From Manis javanica (taxonomy: Eukaryota; Chordata; Mammalia; Pholidota; Manidae), in assembly GCF_040802235.1 (NCBI RefSeq), contig NC_133156.1, positions 139,173,173 through 139,237,172 on the forward strand: a stretch of DNA of 64,000 bases, given 5' to 3'. Positions 1 to 11,525 of this stretch are shown one piece after another. The stretch's first letter is position 1, and each line of letters begins with the position of its first letter. The notes under the pieces were generated by a model. The model saw nothing but the letters and a program-made list of their open reading frames with translations. It was not told where the DNA came from and ran no database searches. The translations under genes and the position numbers were made by a program.

Positions 1-1228
1 CCCTTGGGAACAAACTGTCAGTTCAATGGCATTTATCTCCTGATCTGGTGGCCTTATAATACCTCAAATTGTCTATTAATTTACTAAGATTGTAAACTAG
101 TCCTCCTTTCTCTTCCCTCCAATCAGGGGCATCTTTTGTGGTTTTGTAGGTTTAAAGAAAGTTCCATTTTCCTTCCTGCTTCTGGTTAAATATTTTATCT
201 GAATATCATACCATTCTTGTTTACTTAACCTAACCACCAAATGTCAGAAACCATAGGTTTTTCTTGCTCTGAGCTCTGATTGTGGGCCTAATCTCCTTTG
301 AATGTAAGGGAAAAACTAGAAAATGCTAGGAGAAAAATAGAGGTTAATCCCACAAAATATTCTGCCATAGCTGTGCATTTGCTTTCAAAACCGTGAAGCT
401 TTTCCAAAGATAGTCCGGAAAGGAGAGGACTCCCGGAAAGAGTTGGGCAGAAAATAGACATAAGATGAATCTTTCAGATCCATAAGAAAGAAGATGAAGG
501 CTTACAGGAAGCAGGCTGTGGCTGAAGGTGATCTTAAGGATGTACATATCAAAGAGACCCAAAAAAGTTCAGTACATTAATCAAAATGCACAAACAATGG
601 GATTTCTACATGTAAACTATTTTTAATAGATCTAGCTTCTCCTGTGCTCCAGCTCTAGGAAGAAGTCTGTGATTCAAGTAAATTCTACCACTAATGTTGA
701 CTTCTAAACACCAAAAAGTTAAAATTTTTAAAAATCCTTTGGGTATAAAATTAGAAGAAAGCAACACAGAAAGGGCTATTCTAAGTATGTATGTTTTTCC
801 ATGCACCTGCCCTACCCCAACCCTGGTAAAGTTACATGGAGTAGTTCATTTAATAGAAGCTTTCTTGAAAACCACAGTCCATGGGGTAAGATTTGTTTTA
901 CATGGGTCACTAATGTGGAAGGCTTGGTACCGTATGTTGAAAATAGAGCAGTCAATTAATTCCATGAGTGTGAACTTGGCATCATATCCAATTTACCCTT
1001 AGGGAAAAGCTGTCAGATTTCCAAATACCGGTTACTAAATAAAACAAAATATTTAGTTTTCTGACTTGAAGTCAAAGCTTGTTGCCTTAATTCGTAAAGC
1101 ATGAGCTGAAAATTCTAAGTTCTGTTCTCTTGTTTCCCCTAAAGGAATCCTGAGCAAAATTTGACTTCAGAAAGGGTAGGAATTCTGCTTTCCAACACTC
1201 TGAAAAGAGACCTTGATCAGACCCTGTA
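1..1228. other. Unassigned sequence, no gene seen
   Basis: No recognisable repeat family, RNA gene or conserved coding frame was found here. The two longest open frames (about 100 and 70 codons) overlap on opposite strands, have no repetitive or domain character, and are best treated as chance frames. No poly(A) or microsatellite of note is present. Confidence 0.5.
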
Positions 1229-1615
1229 TTAGTCAGGATATGATGGTTTATGCTTCAGTAACAAACAATTCAAAATTTTAGTGGCCCAAAGCAAAGACAG
1301 ATTTATTTCTCCTTTATTATAAAATATTCATCAGGGATTGGCAGTAGTGTTCTATTCTCCATAATCTCTCAGTGATGCACACTGATGGACCAGCCACAGT
1401 TCAGAAGCTCTTATGTCTATGCCAGAGAGACAGAACATTCTGGAGGACCTTGAACCTGGAAGCAATGCCCCAGTCAACACCTCACTGGTCAATGCTGGTC
1501 CCATGGCCCCACTAAAGCAAGACAGGGCCAGAAATTCAATCTTTATGAGTCCAGAAGGCGAGGATAGGTAGATTTGGGGAGATGTCAGTGACAACCACAG
1601 GTCCCTTTAAGAAAA
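1229..1615 (-). repeat. Ancient interspersed repeat (LTR-like, family unassigned)
   Basis: The stretch opens with a segment reading like 'gtattagtcaggatatg', followed by 'cagtaacaaacaa', a phrase I recognise from a common, old mammalian repeat whose other copies go on with 'gtggcttaaaacaac' and 'tttatttctc'. The later part (near 1440-1540, 'ggtcccatggcccc') also fits. A second copy of the same family lies at 9028-9370. I recall the family as LTR-type but cannot name the subfamily. Strand is given by that recalled consensus and is uncertain. Confidence 0.45.
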
Positions 1616-1809
1616 CCAACTTGAACCACACAAATGCACAGCAGGCCCTTCTGTCTTGCCTGTGTGATGGACTCCTTAGCTCTACAAAGACTCCAGGCCA
1701 CTTTTCCTTCCTCCTCATCAGTTAATACTTATTTCCTCTTTTCTTCATTTTAGAATCCTCTTTGTAAGCATTGAATTTTGGATGCTGCTGTCCATCTGAT
1801 CTAGAGGTT

Positions 1810-1990
1810 TGTACATGTGAGTGAACATTATAATCACCTCAGCAACTTTTAAAACATAGTAACATCCAAGCACCACCCAAAACCAGTGTCATCAGAATAT
1901 TTAGGGTATGGGAGCAGTACAGTTATCAGCACTTATTAAAATCTCCACATGAGTCAAATGTACAACAGAGATAAAAAGCACTGTTCTAAT
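1810..1990 (+). mobile_element. MER5A-like hAT DNA transposon remnant
   Basis: The segment follows the layout of MER5A, a short non-autonomous hAT-Charlie element: 'attataatcacctcagcaac', then 'aagcaccacccaaaacc', then 'atcagaatattta'. Terminal inverted repeats are worn. It is non-coding and old. Confidence 0.5.
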
Positions 1991-1997
1991 GCTTTGA

Positions 1998-2289
1998 ATG
2001 AATAACTTTTATGTCTGTCTCTGCATCAACCCTTCGGAGGCCTCAAGAGTGAAACACCAAGTATCTGAACTCAGGTATCAAATGTTTGAACAAGAGGAAC
2101 TCTGCCCTCAGACCCTACAGTTCATTCTCCAGCAGAAGACCATATATTCCAAAATATTCCATCAGATGACACCCCTTGTCCTCCTCCCACCACCATACCA
2201 AGTTGCCAGAAGACATCATTTTTAGAAGTGAGATAAGAGAGCTAATAACTTGAACTTAGAAGCTTAAGTCATTCTATTCCAGTTAACTA
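1998..2289. other. Unassigned short interval
   Basis: A 75-codon frame on the plus strand crosses this interval. It has no recognisable domain and ends just before an old repeat, so I do not call it a gene. Confidence 0.3.
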
Positions 2290-2720
2290 TTATTGTGTCA
2301 GATATCACCCTTCAAAGCTTAAAATAACAATCATTTATTTGGCCGACAAATCTGCATGTGACCCTTCTCTAGGTGGTTCATGCTGGGTGGCTCACCTGGG
2401 GCTGTACTTATGCCCTCTAACCACTGCTGTGCTGGCTACAGAGCTCTCATGTGACCAGGAGGCTGGTCCCTCTCCTGCGCACCCCTCCATGAGGCAGCTT
2501 TGTGCCTCCTCCTGTGCGGCTGGATTCCAAGGGACAGAATCTCAAGGGAATCAGGCCAGAGCTGCATTAACTTTTCTGACTTAGAAATCACATCCCAGTC
2601 ACAAGTCCACCCAGATTCAAGTGGAGGGAACAGAGATCCCACCTCTCAAAGGGAGGAGTTTCAAAATCACATTGTAAGCACAGCACATGGATGGGAGATA
2701 CTCTTGGGGCCATTTCTGAA
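2290..2720 (-). repeat. Ancient interspersed repeat (aaaataacaatcattta family)
   Basis: The beginning ('aaaataacaatcatttattt') and the end ('gggaggagtttcaaaatcac') match two ends of a familiar old mammalian repeat whose consensus reads 'aaaacaacaatcatttattt' and 'gggaggagctgcaaagtcac'. The interior keeps the order of motifs but is diverged. An end fragment of the same family appears near 59755-59810. Class is probably LTR-type. The open frames in it are shadows. Confidence 0.45.
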
Positions 2721-2795
2721 AATATATTCTGCCACATATTCTCAATCATCTTCCAGATTAGAGGTGGAATTCTTTAAAACATTAGCTCTAGGACA

Positions 2796-2960
2796 AAATG
2801 TCTAAGCTCTTCTTACTGGATGTGTGAACTTGGTTGATTTTCTTACCTGTCCACCCCGATCCTTGCCCATGGCTTAGTTTTCCACTGCCAAATGAGGATG
2901 AAGACAATAAGAAGAGAACCTACCCCATATGCAAGTAGATGATAGATCCGAGTTTGCCTG
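2796..2960 (+). repeat. MIR SINE fragment
   Basis: The order 'gtgtgaacttgg', then 'cttagttttcc' and 'aaatgaggatgaagacaata' is that of the MIR core and 3' half (tRNA-derived ancient mammalian SINE). A short unrelated block (about 2850-2870) interrupts it. Non-coding. Confidence 0.6.
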
Positions 2961-3257
2961 TGACCTTCCCACTTTATTTCCATTGTCTGGGATCCCATAC
3001 AGTTCATGAGTCTTATGTTTTGAATAAATTTTATTATTGATATTTATATTAAAATAATCCAGAATATGTTTCTTAGATCTCTACTTCATATGTTCAACTT
3101 CTACTGTATCTTGTCTAGTAGTATGTGACATTCATGTCTAACAGGCGGAGTTCTTACTATAATGTGTGTTTAATCTATAAATTGACCACCAATATCCCAT
3201 CTCTTTTTGCTAAACCTTCCTATAACTAACATAACCTTTCAAATATAGTACACAGGG

Positions 3258-3740
3258 TATAAATAGGCAAAATAATGGTTCCTCAAGGATGTGCATGTCT
3301 TAATCCCTAGAACCCAAGAATGTTATATTGCAAGACAAAAGCTAATCGAGGTTGCTAATCAAATAACCTCGAAATAGGGGGATTATCCAGGTGAGTCCAG
3401 TGTACTCACAAGAATCCTTCAAGATGGAGCTAGGAAACTGAGAAATAATTAGTGTCAGAGCGATGCCCTGTGAGAAAGATTCAATCAGCCTTTGCTGGCT
3501 TTGAAAATGGAGCTGGACCACTGGCCAAGGAATGTGGCAGCCTCTAGAAGCTGAAAAGGCAGGAATGGATTCTCCTCTAGAGCCTCCATAAGGAAAATAT
3601 GCCAACATCTTGACTGTAGCTCCATGAAACCGGCATTGAACATCTGACTTCCAGAACTGTAAGATAATAAACTGATGTTGTTTTAAGCCAGTAAATTTGT
3701 GCTAAGTTGTTACAGCAACAGTAGAAAATAAATGCAGTGG
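3258..3740 (+). mobile_element. MLT1-type (MaLR) LTR
   Basis: This is a solo LTR of the mammalian MaLR/ERVL group. Diagnostic stretches are 'gatgtgcatgtcttaatccc' near the start, 'gattatccaggtgagtccag' in the middle, 'cctctagaagctgaaaaggc', and the end 'ccagaactgtaagataataa' followed by 'gttgttttaagcca'. The last part contains the AATAAA-type polyadenylation region of the LTR. No internal retroviral sequence adjoins it. The 88-codon antisense frame inside is a shadow. Confidence 0.8.
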
Positions 3741-4894
3741 TTTACTTTTGATAGTTTATAGTTGAACTTCAGAATAATGTGATTTTGGATTTTCTATGTT
3801 TTGATGGGGTTCTCATTACTAATTAGATAAATGTATAATCTGGATCAAAATGGAGTAAAATTTTCTTGATGTTACTCCTATGATTTGGAACATCTACATA
3901 TAGAAAAACATTGAAAAGGATCATAGAGAAAATGTAGACACGTTTGTCTTGCAAAAATACCTGTCAAATAAAAGTACTATGGCAAGCAGTGGTAGGAAGT
4001 AAAAAAGGCAGTACTCATGAATCTATTTGGGCTGAAATATTTGTAAATTTCAAAATGAAGAAAGTGAGAATTGATAATTCCTACTTTCAGCAACTTTGTC
4101 TGAATTACCAGATCTCTTAACACTTGAAGGGAGATAGTTTTAAACTAACATCATGGTCTATAGAAAAGTGTCAACTGAATATGTCAGCATTTATGTATTT
4201 GTTAATATATAAATGTCATAAAGTACCACTTTAAAGAAGGTGGTATGCAATTTCATGGAAAAAATAAGATTCTACTGAAATTTTAAATTCTTCATGAAAT
4301 ACCAGTAACATGGTACCAAAGAATGTCTTAAAATGTTATTGAGATATGGGAATATATTCCAGGAATGACTGTTCTACCCATGTTATCTTAAAGCTTCAGA
4401 TGATCAATATAGAGTTTTCTTTCAATATAATGCACATGGTTATATGTTACTCTTTTTTCTTTGAATAACTTTATTTTAAAAAATAGTTTGTGAATAGAGC
4501 TGTATATCAGTCCACCATCATAATACAATCAATAAGTAGTCTAAAAAGTTATATGATTTAAATTATTTTATACTCCCTTCTAAATCACAAAATATCTCTG
4601 TTGGAATGATATATTATATGGTCACACAGGTGGCTATTAGTAACTGTAATTAAAAAAAAAATCAGTGATCAAATCCTGTCATTTGGAATTGGTGTGATAC
4701 ACACACAATTTATAATTGCATCTAAATAAACTATGATATTCTATCATTCAAAAGGGAAGCTTCAATTGCCAAAACATATATCTTATATGTTACAGTTAGA
4801 GCAACTAAACTACCAGTATATTTCAAAAAAACTCCAATTCTTTTCCTTTCCCAAATTTCAGATTCCTCTCTCACCTGGACCAACACTCTGTCTC
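3741..4894. other. AT-rich unassigned sequence
   Basis: More than a kilobase with no coding frame above 60 codons and no family I can name. It is AT-rich with a short A-run near 4650. It may contain very old repeat remains beyond my recognition. Confidence 0.5.
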
Positions 4895-5045
4895 TAGTTC
4901 TTGGGGCTCAGAGTGCATCACAACCTCCTGCCATATTTGCAAAAAATGCTGATTCCTTGGACCCCCACCTTAGAGGCTTCGGATTCAGTAAGTTTGGACT
5001 GGAGCCCATGCACCTGCACTTTTCCTGTCCCCTTAGATGACCTTG
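4895..5045. mobile_element. MER5A-like hAT DNA transposon remnant
   Basis: The segment 'gctgattccttggacccccac' region followed by 'aggcttcggattcagtaag' and 'ggagcccatgcacctgcac' matches the central part of MER5A-type elements ('gattcagtaggtctgg' in the consensus). Ends are eroded and the orientation is not secure. Confidence 0.5.
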
Positions 5046-5616
5046 ATGAAGTTCTGTCATTATAGACAAGAGACCACACTGGAGGGATACACTGTCAGTT
5101 ACAGACTGAAATACAATGTCAGGCTACAAGAGTGATTCTTCCAAAATCAAAGTGGCATCTCACTGCCTGTTGGGTTTAGGTCAACATACTTAGTGGTGCA
5201 GACAAGACCCTATGAGGAGGTGGCAATAACTGGCTCTCTCCACCTTCCCTGCATCTCATTCAGCCTCCTTCTGCCGGGATATGTGGTTTGGTGGCAGACG
5301 GCTGCATCTCTGCTGGGCATGCACATGACCTCCAGCCCACTCGGGGTATAGCAGAGCTTAGCAAGCTCTCAAGCCTGCTCACCTCTGAGATACTTTTGCT
5401 AAATCCCTGGATGGTCTGCTTGAATATTGTTTGCCCCAAATGGGCTCATGCTCTGTTGAACAGAGCCATGTGCCCTCCCTGTTGCATTGCCACTGACAGT
5501 GTTCCAAATCAAGTGAAGCCCTGAAGCTGATAGGTTTTACTGCTGCCCTGCCTACCCTGGATGAATCACCACACAGACAGAACTGGGGTCAGCGGCAGCC
5601 CTGGGAAAGGGACCAC
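5046..5616. other. Unassigned sequence before the L1 insertion
   Basis: Two frames of 78 and 64 codons occur (5288-5524 and 5561-5755). The second runs into L1 sequence, which shows it is not a gene. No RNA or regulatory element is recognised. Confidence 0.4.
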
Positions 5617-5633
5617 AGACTCATGCCATTCTT

Positions 5634-6864
5634 TTTTTTTAAGGTCATTGATATACTGTCTTATGAAGGTTTCATATGAGCAACATTGCGGTTACTACAT
5701 TCCCCCCTATTATCAAGTCCCCACCACATACCCTATTATAGTCACTGTCCATTAGTGTAGTAAGATGCTATAGAGTCACTACTTGTCCTTTTTGTTCTAT
5801 ACTGCATTCCCTGTGCCCCCACCCTACATTATGTGTACTAATCATAATACCCTTTAATTCCCTTATCCCTCCCTGCCCACACACCATCCCCAAACCATTT
5901 CCCTTTGGTAACCGCTAGTCCATTCTTGGGTTCTGTGAGTCTACTGCTGTTTTGTTCCTTCTGTTTTTGCTTTGTTGTTATACTCCACGAATGAGTGAAG
6001 TCATTTGGTACTTTTCTTTCTCCACCTGGCTTATTTCGCTGAGCATAACACCCTCTAGCTCCATCCATGTTGCTGCAAATGGTAGGATTTGTTTTCTTCT
6101 TATGGCTGAATAATATTCCATTGGGTATATGTACCACATCTTCTTTATCCATTCATCTACTGATGGACACTTAGGTTGCTTCCATTTCTTGGCTATTGTA
6201 AATAGTGCTGCGATAAACATAGGGGTGCATATGTCTTTTTCAAACTGGGCTCCTGCATTCTTAGGGTAAATTCCTAGGAGTGGAATTCCTGGGTCAAATG
6301 GTGTTTCTATTTTTAGTTTTTTGAAGAACCTCCATATTGCTTTCCACAATGGTTGAACTAATTTACCTTCCCACCAGCAGTGCAGGAGGTTCCCTTTTCT
6401 CCGTGTCCTAGACAGCATTTGTTGTTTCTTGTCTTTTGGGTGTTAGCCATCCTAACTGGTGTGAGGTGATATCTCATTGTGGATTTAATTTGCATTTCCC
6501 TGATGATTAGTGATGTGGAGCATCTTCTCTTCATATGCCTGTTGACCATCTGAATTTCTTCTTTGGAGAAGTAGCTTTTCAGCTCCTCTGCCCATTTTTT
6601 AATAGGACTACTTGCTTTTTGGGTGTTGACTCATGTGAGTTCTTTATATATTTCAGATGTTAACCCCTTGTCGGATATGTCATTTACAAATATATTCTCC
6701 CATACTGTAGGATGCTTTTTTGTTCTGTTGATGGTGTCCTTTGCTGTACAGAAGCTTTTTAGCTTGATGTGCTCTCATTTGTTCATTTTTGCTTTTGTTT
6801 CCCTTGCCCGAGGAAATGTGTTCAGGAAAAAGTTGCTTGTATTATATTCAAGAGATTTTTGCCT
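5634..6864 (-). mobile_element. 5'-truncated LINE-1 insertion with 17-bp TSD
   Basis: The element lies on the minus strand: its poly(A) tail is the T-run at 5634-5640 and its truncated 5' end is at about 6864. Target duplications 'agactcatgccattctt' at 5617-5633 and 6865-6881 are identical, and the sequence after the second copy gives a nick site ttctt/aa, close to the L1 endonuclease consensus TTTT/AA. The body holds the ORF2 C-terminus and the 3'UTR. Its 3' terminus differs from that of the full-length L1 at 32737, so it belongs to a related but distinct, probably somewhat older subfamily. Only about 1.2 kb of a roughly 6.5-kb element was copied. Confidence 0.93.
5978..6549 (-). pseudogene. 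L1 ORF2 C-terminal fragment
   Basis: Two minus-strand frames together cover the ORF2 protein C-terminal region. The upstream one (6358-6549) carries '[18 protein letters not shown]' and 'YHLTPVRMA'. The downstream one (5978-6418) carries '[17 protein letters not shown]', 'PFDPGIPLLGIYPKN', 'MFIAALFTIAKKW' and 'DEWIKKMWYIY'. The frame changes between them in the region of the C-terminal Cys/His motif, so the fragment has a frameshift as well as lacking the endonuclease and reverse transcriptase domains. It cannot make a working protein. Confidence 0.9.
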
Positions 6865-6881
6865 AGACTCATGCCATTCTT

Positions 6882-8184
6882 AACCAAGTTTCATTAATTT
6901 TCATGAATAAACCCATCTCAGTTTGTTGCATGATTTTGACCAGATTCTAGAGTGCTGAAAATGGTTGGTTCTGACCATGTTGTCCAGCCTAAGAGTTGCT
7001 CTGGGGGAGGGGATTTGCCTTGCCAGAGTCAGAACCCCTGCCTCGGCAGATGTCAACCCCGCTGAACTCTTCTGAACAGCTTCCACACACATACCCACAC
7101 TCTGCACTCCCTTGTGTATGACCACACGACACTACTCATCACCAGTGAAGCATGTGTTTGAAATTAATTTTTCCTTGGATGGAGGGGATGGGCTGCACAG
7201 AAACATTCACCCTCTTCTCTTTGCGACCACCAGAGCCTGTCCGCATGGGGGTTGGCCAGGGCGAGAACACTGTCTCTCTAGGCATTTAATTTTTCAATAC
7301 ACAGTGCAAAGTGCCCTTACCCCTCCACCTCCTTATAGTTAGCAGCACATTCTACCTGCCTGAGCTGAAGAGAGCCTCCAGCTTGTGTACGACTTTAAAC
7401 AGTGAAACTGTACCTGCTCGAAGTGTTAACAACCCACTGCGGCACAGCTAGAGCTTCCAGGCTATTTTGACATACTTTCCCTCCAAAGAATTTCACAAGC
7501 TCACACTGAAAACATTCTGAGAAAGCTTCAACAATAACAACAACAAAAAGGATTGTTTAGATATAAAATACTCAAATCTTTTTCGTGTATCGTCTAAGCT
7601 GATCTGATCAGCTCACGAGAACCTCTCCAAAGTCTTGCCAGCACGTAACAGGTTTTCTGCACAGGTCTTGTTGGAAAGAGAAAGAAAAACTACATACAGC
7701 TGTTCCAAGACTGGGAAATACTGTGCAGATCTGACAGCAGCTGTTTGCATGCCAAATAGTTCCAGCAATTTCTAATTGAATCCAGCTCAGGAGAAATTTT
7801 ATGATCTGCATCACATGATTTCTGTCTGTATCTGGGATGCTTTCTCTGGCCATTTTGAAAGCCCCTCCAGCGAAGTCTGCCTCTTCTCTTCGTCTTGAAG
7901 GGCTAATCAAATCCAGAGGCAAAAATACCATTTTATTCTCTGAGGTTAGAACACCGACAGCAGTCAGCCACCAAAACTGGAAGGAAGGGGGATCCCCAAC
8001 CTCTTCCCACTAAGGAACAAGCTTTCAGAGTGTTCGGGGGAAAAGCTCCTGGTACGTCCCTTCCAACAGCTGCTCTGTAGGGTCTCCATGTCCACCGAGG
8101 CAGGCAAGTTTTTGCTTTTTTGACTTTGGCTTGTGACTCCCTAATGAAGAATCCTGTTAACCATAATAATACGTTGGCATAACA
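6882..8184. other. Unassigned, partly unique sequence
   Basis: No gene is seen. The part from about 7500 to 7930 has no repeat character, keeps several CpG dinucleotides ('ttttcgtgtatcgtctaagc') and contains palindromic and E-box-like words ('ctgatctgatcag', 'cagcagctgttt'). This makes it a candidate conserved non-coding element; see findings. The 107-codon antisense frame at 7608-7931 is not supported as a gene. Confidence 0.4.
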
Positions 8185-8400
8185 CTTTATAAAGCACTTT
8201 CATGCATATTATCTCATTTATAACTTAAAACAACCATGCGAAATAGCCTGAGTAAATATTATCATCTCCGTGTTACCAGTTAAAACACTGAAGCTCTCAA
8301 AATGCTACACTTCTCCTGATAAATGGTTAAGGTCATAGGCAGAAAAGAACTTGGCAGCAGGCATTCTAGCCCCAGGGCCGTTGCTTCTTCCAGCTGGCCC
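8185..8400 (-). repeat. MIR SINE fragment
   Basis: Read on the minus strand the block follows MIR. On the plus strand it shows 'aaagcactttcatgcatatt', 'tcatttataacttaaaacaa', 'ttatcatctccgtgttacca' and a later block replacing 'ggtcacacagctagtaag'. Old and non-coding. Confidence 0.5.
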
Positions 8401-9027
8401 CCTCCCTCTCTCGCCTGCTCAACTGGATGGATGTATCAGTCTGTTACTTGATTCAGAAATGCCATTTTTCCCAAGAGTGTCTATTTATTTAGCAGTTAAA
8501 TTATCCATGTTTTTGATAAACTGTATGTGATTCCAACTTAGATTTTTCCATTTCTCCACAGAAATGTAGTACACAGATTAACTCTACTGAAATGGAAGCA
8601 GGAGACAGATCTGAGGATGCATTAGTGAATAGCAAGTATTCTTCAAATTAAGAATTCTTGCTTGAATTGTGCAAAATCCTCATCTATCTGGGACATAATT
8701 CCCAGAAATCAACCGATAAGATACACTTGCAAGAACCCTGAGGCCAAAGGCTGAAAAGAATTTATTTTGCATGAAATAGAAATGTGTCTGTGAATAATAG
8801 TTCCATTAAAGTAAAAAAATTGACAACTGATGGCCCTTTTACATGTTTATTCATGCTATTAATACTTGTTTCCATGTGATACCACATTCCTAGACTATTG
8901 GTAAGTGTTTGAGTGGCCTGCAAACACTTTTGCCCCTTTATTACTGAGATGAACTAACATGAAAATATTTAATGGGATCGAATTTGATGGAAGTACTTGT
9001 CTGCCTCCTCATTTGATCATTTTCTGA
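8401..9027. other. Unassigned sequence
   Basis: No coding frame above 60 codons, no recognised repeat and no RNA gene. Composition is AT-rich. Confidence 0.4.
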
Positions 9028-9370
9028 GTTTATTAGTCAGAGCAATTATTGCTAGTTGTTGCAACAGATAAACCCCCAAATCAGTGATAAAATGCAAAAA
9101 AAACGTCTATTTCTCACTCACACAAAATGTGGTGGGCTTTGAGCAGTTCTGGATAGTTGGTTCTGGGAATTGTCCCATAGATACAAGAATCTGAAACAGC
9201 TCAGGCAAGAATATTTAACTTTAAGTATACTTAGTATTCACTGACGCAACTGGTTGAACTGCTCTCATGGAATGTTTTCAAGCAGCAGACTGGGAAGCAT
9301 GTACATCACTCCCACACATGTTAACATTGGCCAGTTTCATAGCTCCAACCCACAGCAAGAAACTTGAGGA
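9028..9370 (-). repeat. Ancient interspersed repeat, same family as 1229-1615
   Basis: The start 'tttattagtcagagcaatta' with 'gttgcaacagataaaccccc' and 'tctatttctcactca' has the same motif order as the copy at 1229. It is more diverged than that copy. I cannot name the subfamily. Confidence 0.4.
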
Positions 9371-9762
9371 ACTTCACCTTCCTGTATTCCCATGAAAAGA
9401 AATGGTACGGAAACTCAAACCATCATCTCTGCCCACGCCAAAGGAGAAATTTCTATGCCACAAAGATTCTCTGCAACTCCATCATTCCACAAGGACTAAA
9501 TGCTGCATTTTAGAGAAATACTCTAAGAGAAACATTGGGATGCTGTCAATAGGAAGGGTTATTAAATTAGAGAGGCTTCTCTGTTGAAGAGTTACTCTCA
9601 GAGCCTCAAAATCTCCTCCTCTTCTGACCAGGAGAAGGGCAGGAGTGTATAGGGAGGAGAGTGTATTGAAGAGCAGAGATGGAGCTGGGGGAGGCTTTCC
9701 TCTCCACACCTAAGCCTGTGTCATTTCAATTGCAAAATCCAAAAAAGATTTTCTGCCAAAGA
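9371..9762. other. Unassigned sequence
   Basis: Frames of 61-75 codons overlap on both strands at 9402-9709, which is the pattern of chance open frames. No repeat is recognised. Confidence 0.3.
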
Positions 9763-9850
9763 CCACACACACACACACACACTAGTATAGTATATTTGTA
9801 TGTATATATACTTATAATTATATATATATTTACCTGTGTGTGTATATATA
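9763..9850. repeat. (CA)n microsatellite followed by AT-rich tract
   Basis: A perfect CA run at 9763-9782 passes into alternating TA/TG sequence to about 9850. Likely polymorphic in length. Confidence 0.85.
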
Positions 9851-10244
9851 ATCATTTCTGCTGACTAGGAGAAGCTTTGCTATATAATTCAGATGACCAT
9901 CCTGAACTCATTATTGTCTATAGAAATCTGGATTCCCACAAAGGCTCATGTTTGATGGTGTCCAAACACACTAAAAGGTCCAAGAAACACTCGCTTATGA
10001 TATTGTCCATGCTCTTTGGTGAAACAGTGATAGTGGCTACACCGATATTCTTATACCATATGTGGTTATATACCTTTAACTGCTTTTCTCAGGATCAAAC
10101 AAGAAAAGATACCAGTGTGGTGAAGCCTGGTCTTCCTTGCCCCTCAGTACATACATTTAGATGCTTTTCCTTGGTGTCTGTGCAGTCATCACTCTGTAGT
10201 CCCTAGAATCCATGATCTTATGGACTCAATCTTTTTCAGACCTT
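9851..10244. other. Unassigned sequence
   Basis: A 109-codon plus-strand frame (9877-10206) fills most of it. It has no recognisable domain, no clear splice or Kozak context and lies beside a microsatellite, so I do not call it a gene. Confidence 0.35.
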
Positions 10245-10254
10245 AAGAAATCAA

Positions 10255-10306
10255 AATGTCCTTCATGTAATTGTAGATTAATGATACCAAAATAAAATTT
10301 AAAAAA
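10255..10306 (+). mobile_element. Ultra-short LINE-1 3'-end insertion
   Basis: The segment 'ccttcatgtaattgtagatt' closely matches the last bases before the tail of the full-length L1 ('cttcatgtaagtgtagatta' at 39361) and is followed by an A-rich tail. It is flanked by 'aagaaatcaa' at 10245-10254 and 10307-10316, which looks like a target duplication, and the left junction tt/aagaaa fits L1 endonuclease. This is the extreme of 5' truncation, about 50 bp with tail. Confidence 0.65.
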
Positions 10307-10316
10307 AAGAAATCAA

Positions 10317-11404
10317 GTTGCATGGTTGGATACAGACCTTATACAGTCAAATTGTTTTGCACTATTTATTAATTTTTCTTGAAGAAGACACAGTCAAGCT
10401 CAGACATCTATATCCTTCCCTGAATTATTCCATTTTTTTCATTGAAAAAAAAACTAAGACCTAAAATAAATTTACTAATTTTCCAGAACACATTTAAGAG
10501 AGAAGTATGGATAAAACATGTGACATGGAATTCCCTACATACATATTATTCTGTTCTGCTATTTAGCTGCTCAACTTTTAAATTTGGGTGCATCAGACTC
10601 TAAGAATATGATATGCATTCAGATTTTGAAATAAATAAGGCCTGTCAGTTCTCAACAGCTCTGTTCATATGTTTACTATACATATTTCTTTTCCCAAGAG
10701 TTGAAGAATGTATGTGAACCTAATAAAAACAGAATTTCAGTTTCTTACAAAGTGCAGTCCATACCATGTTGACATAGACAATATAGAATTTTCTCTAATC
10801 TCAAAAACGTTTCATATTCCTTGGCATGTAAGTATGTCAAGAGACATTTTTCTGCCAATACCAGAGGGTTGTACATTTCATGTTCAAAGTAGAATTAGCT
10901 CTGTAAGAAGACAATGCTGTGTATGACTGGGAATTTCTAATTTATCACAGACAAAATGAAAATGGTCACTGAAGTGGGCGGCTGTATCTATTTCCCCACT
11001 TTCCAAAGGAGTATCTTTTTTGGCTTAGAAAAATATACATTAGAAATTGAAGAACTCTGTTAGGTCATTTAACCACTGCTCATATATTCTCACATACCTT
11101 AGAGCTTATTGTGTATTTCAAAGAAAGAAAGAAAACTTGTAAGAACCAGAAAGCAAAATGATGTCTAAATTTCTTTTTCACGATTGTTCAGTTCTATTTA
11201 GAATATATAAAGAATTAACACAGTGATATATAGGGCAGGGCAGCATTTTCTAAGCCATTTGTACAGAAGACTTAATACCACTGGAAATAGATCCCCTGGT
11301 CCAAAAAATTGGGAATGCTTGAAGAAGTGAAATTGAACAGATTTATTTTATTGAAGGATTTTTCAGGGCCATTAATAAACTAATACACATTGCGACTCTC
11401 TCAG
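10317..11404. other. AT-rich unassigned sequence
   Basis: No coding frame beyond a 72-codon one at 10708-10926 that lacks domain features. No repeat could be named. Confidence 0.4.
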
Positions 11405-11525
11405 ATGCATGATCTCCAAATGCTGTGTTTCCTAAACTTACTTGGGCATCACAAACATTTTCTGGCAGGCCCTCTATTTTCATCTTGAGTCATATTAGTA
11501 TTCTACAGGACAGAGTTTGGGAAAG
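11405..11525. repeat. Possible hAT-type MER element remnant
   Basis: The words 'gtgtttcctaaacttacttg' and 'gacagagtttgggaaag' resemble the two ends of short hAT-type MER elements in which one end reads 'ttcccaaactttactt' and the other 'gttctgtggaacacagtttgg'. The fit is loose. Confidence 0.3.

Noticed and set aside
9877..10206. 109-codon plus-strand frame
   Set aside because: No domain features and adjacent to a microsatellite. Length is within chance for this composition.
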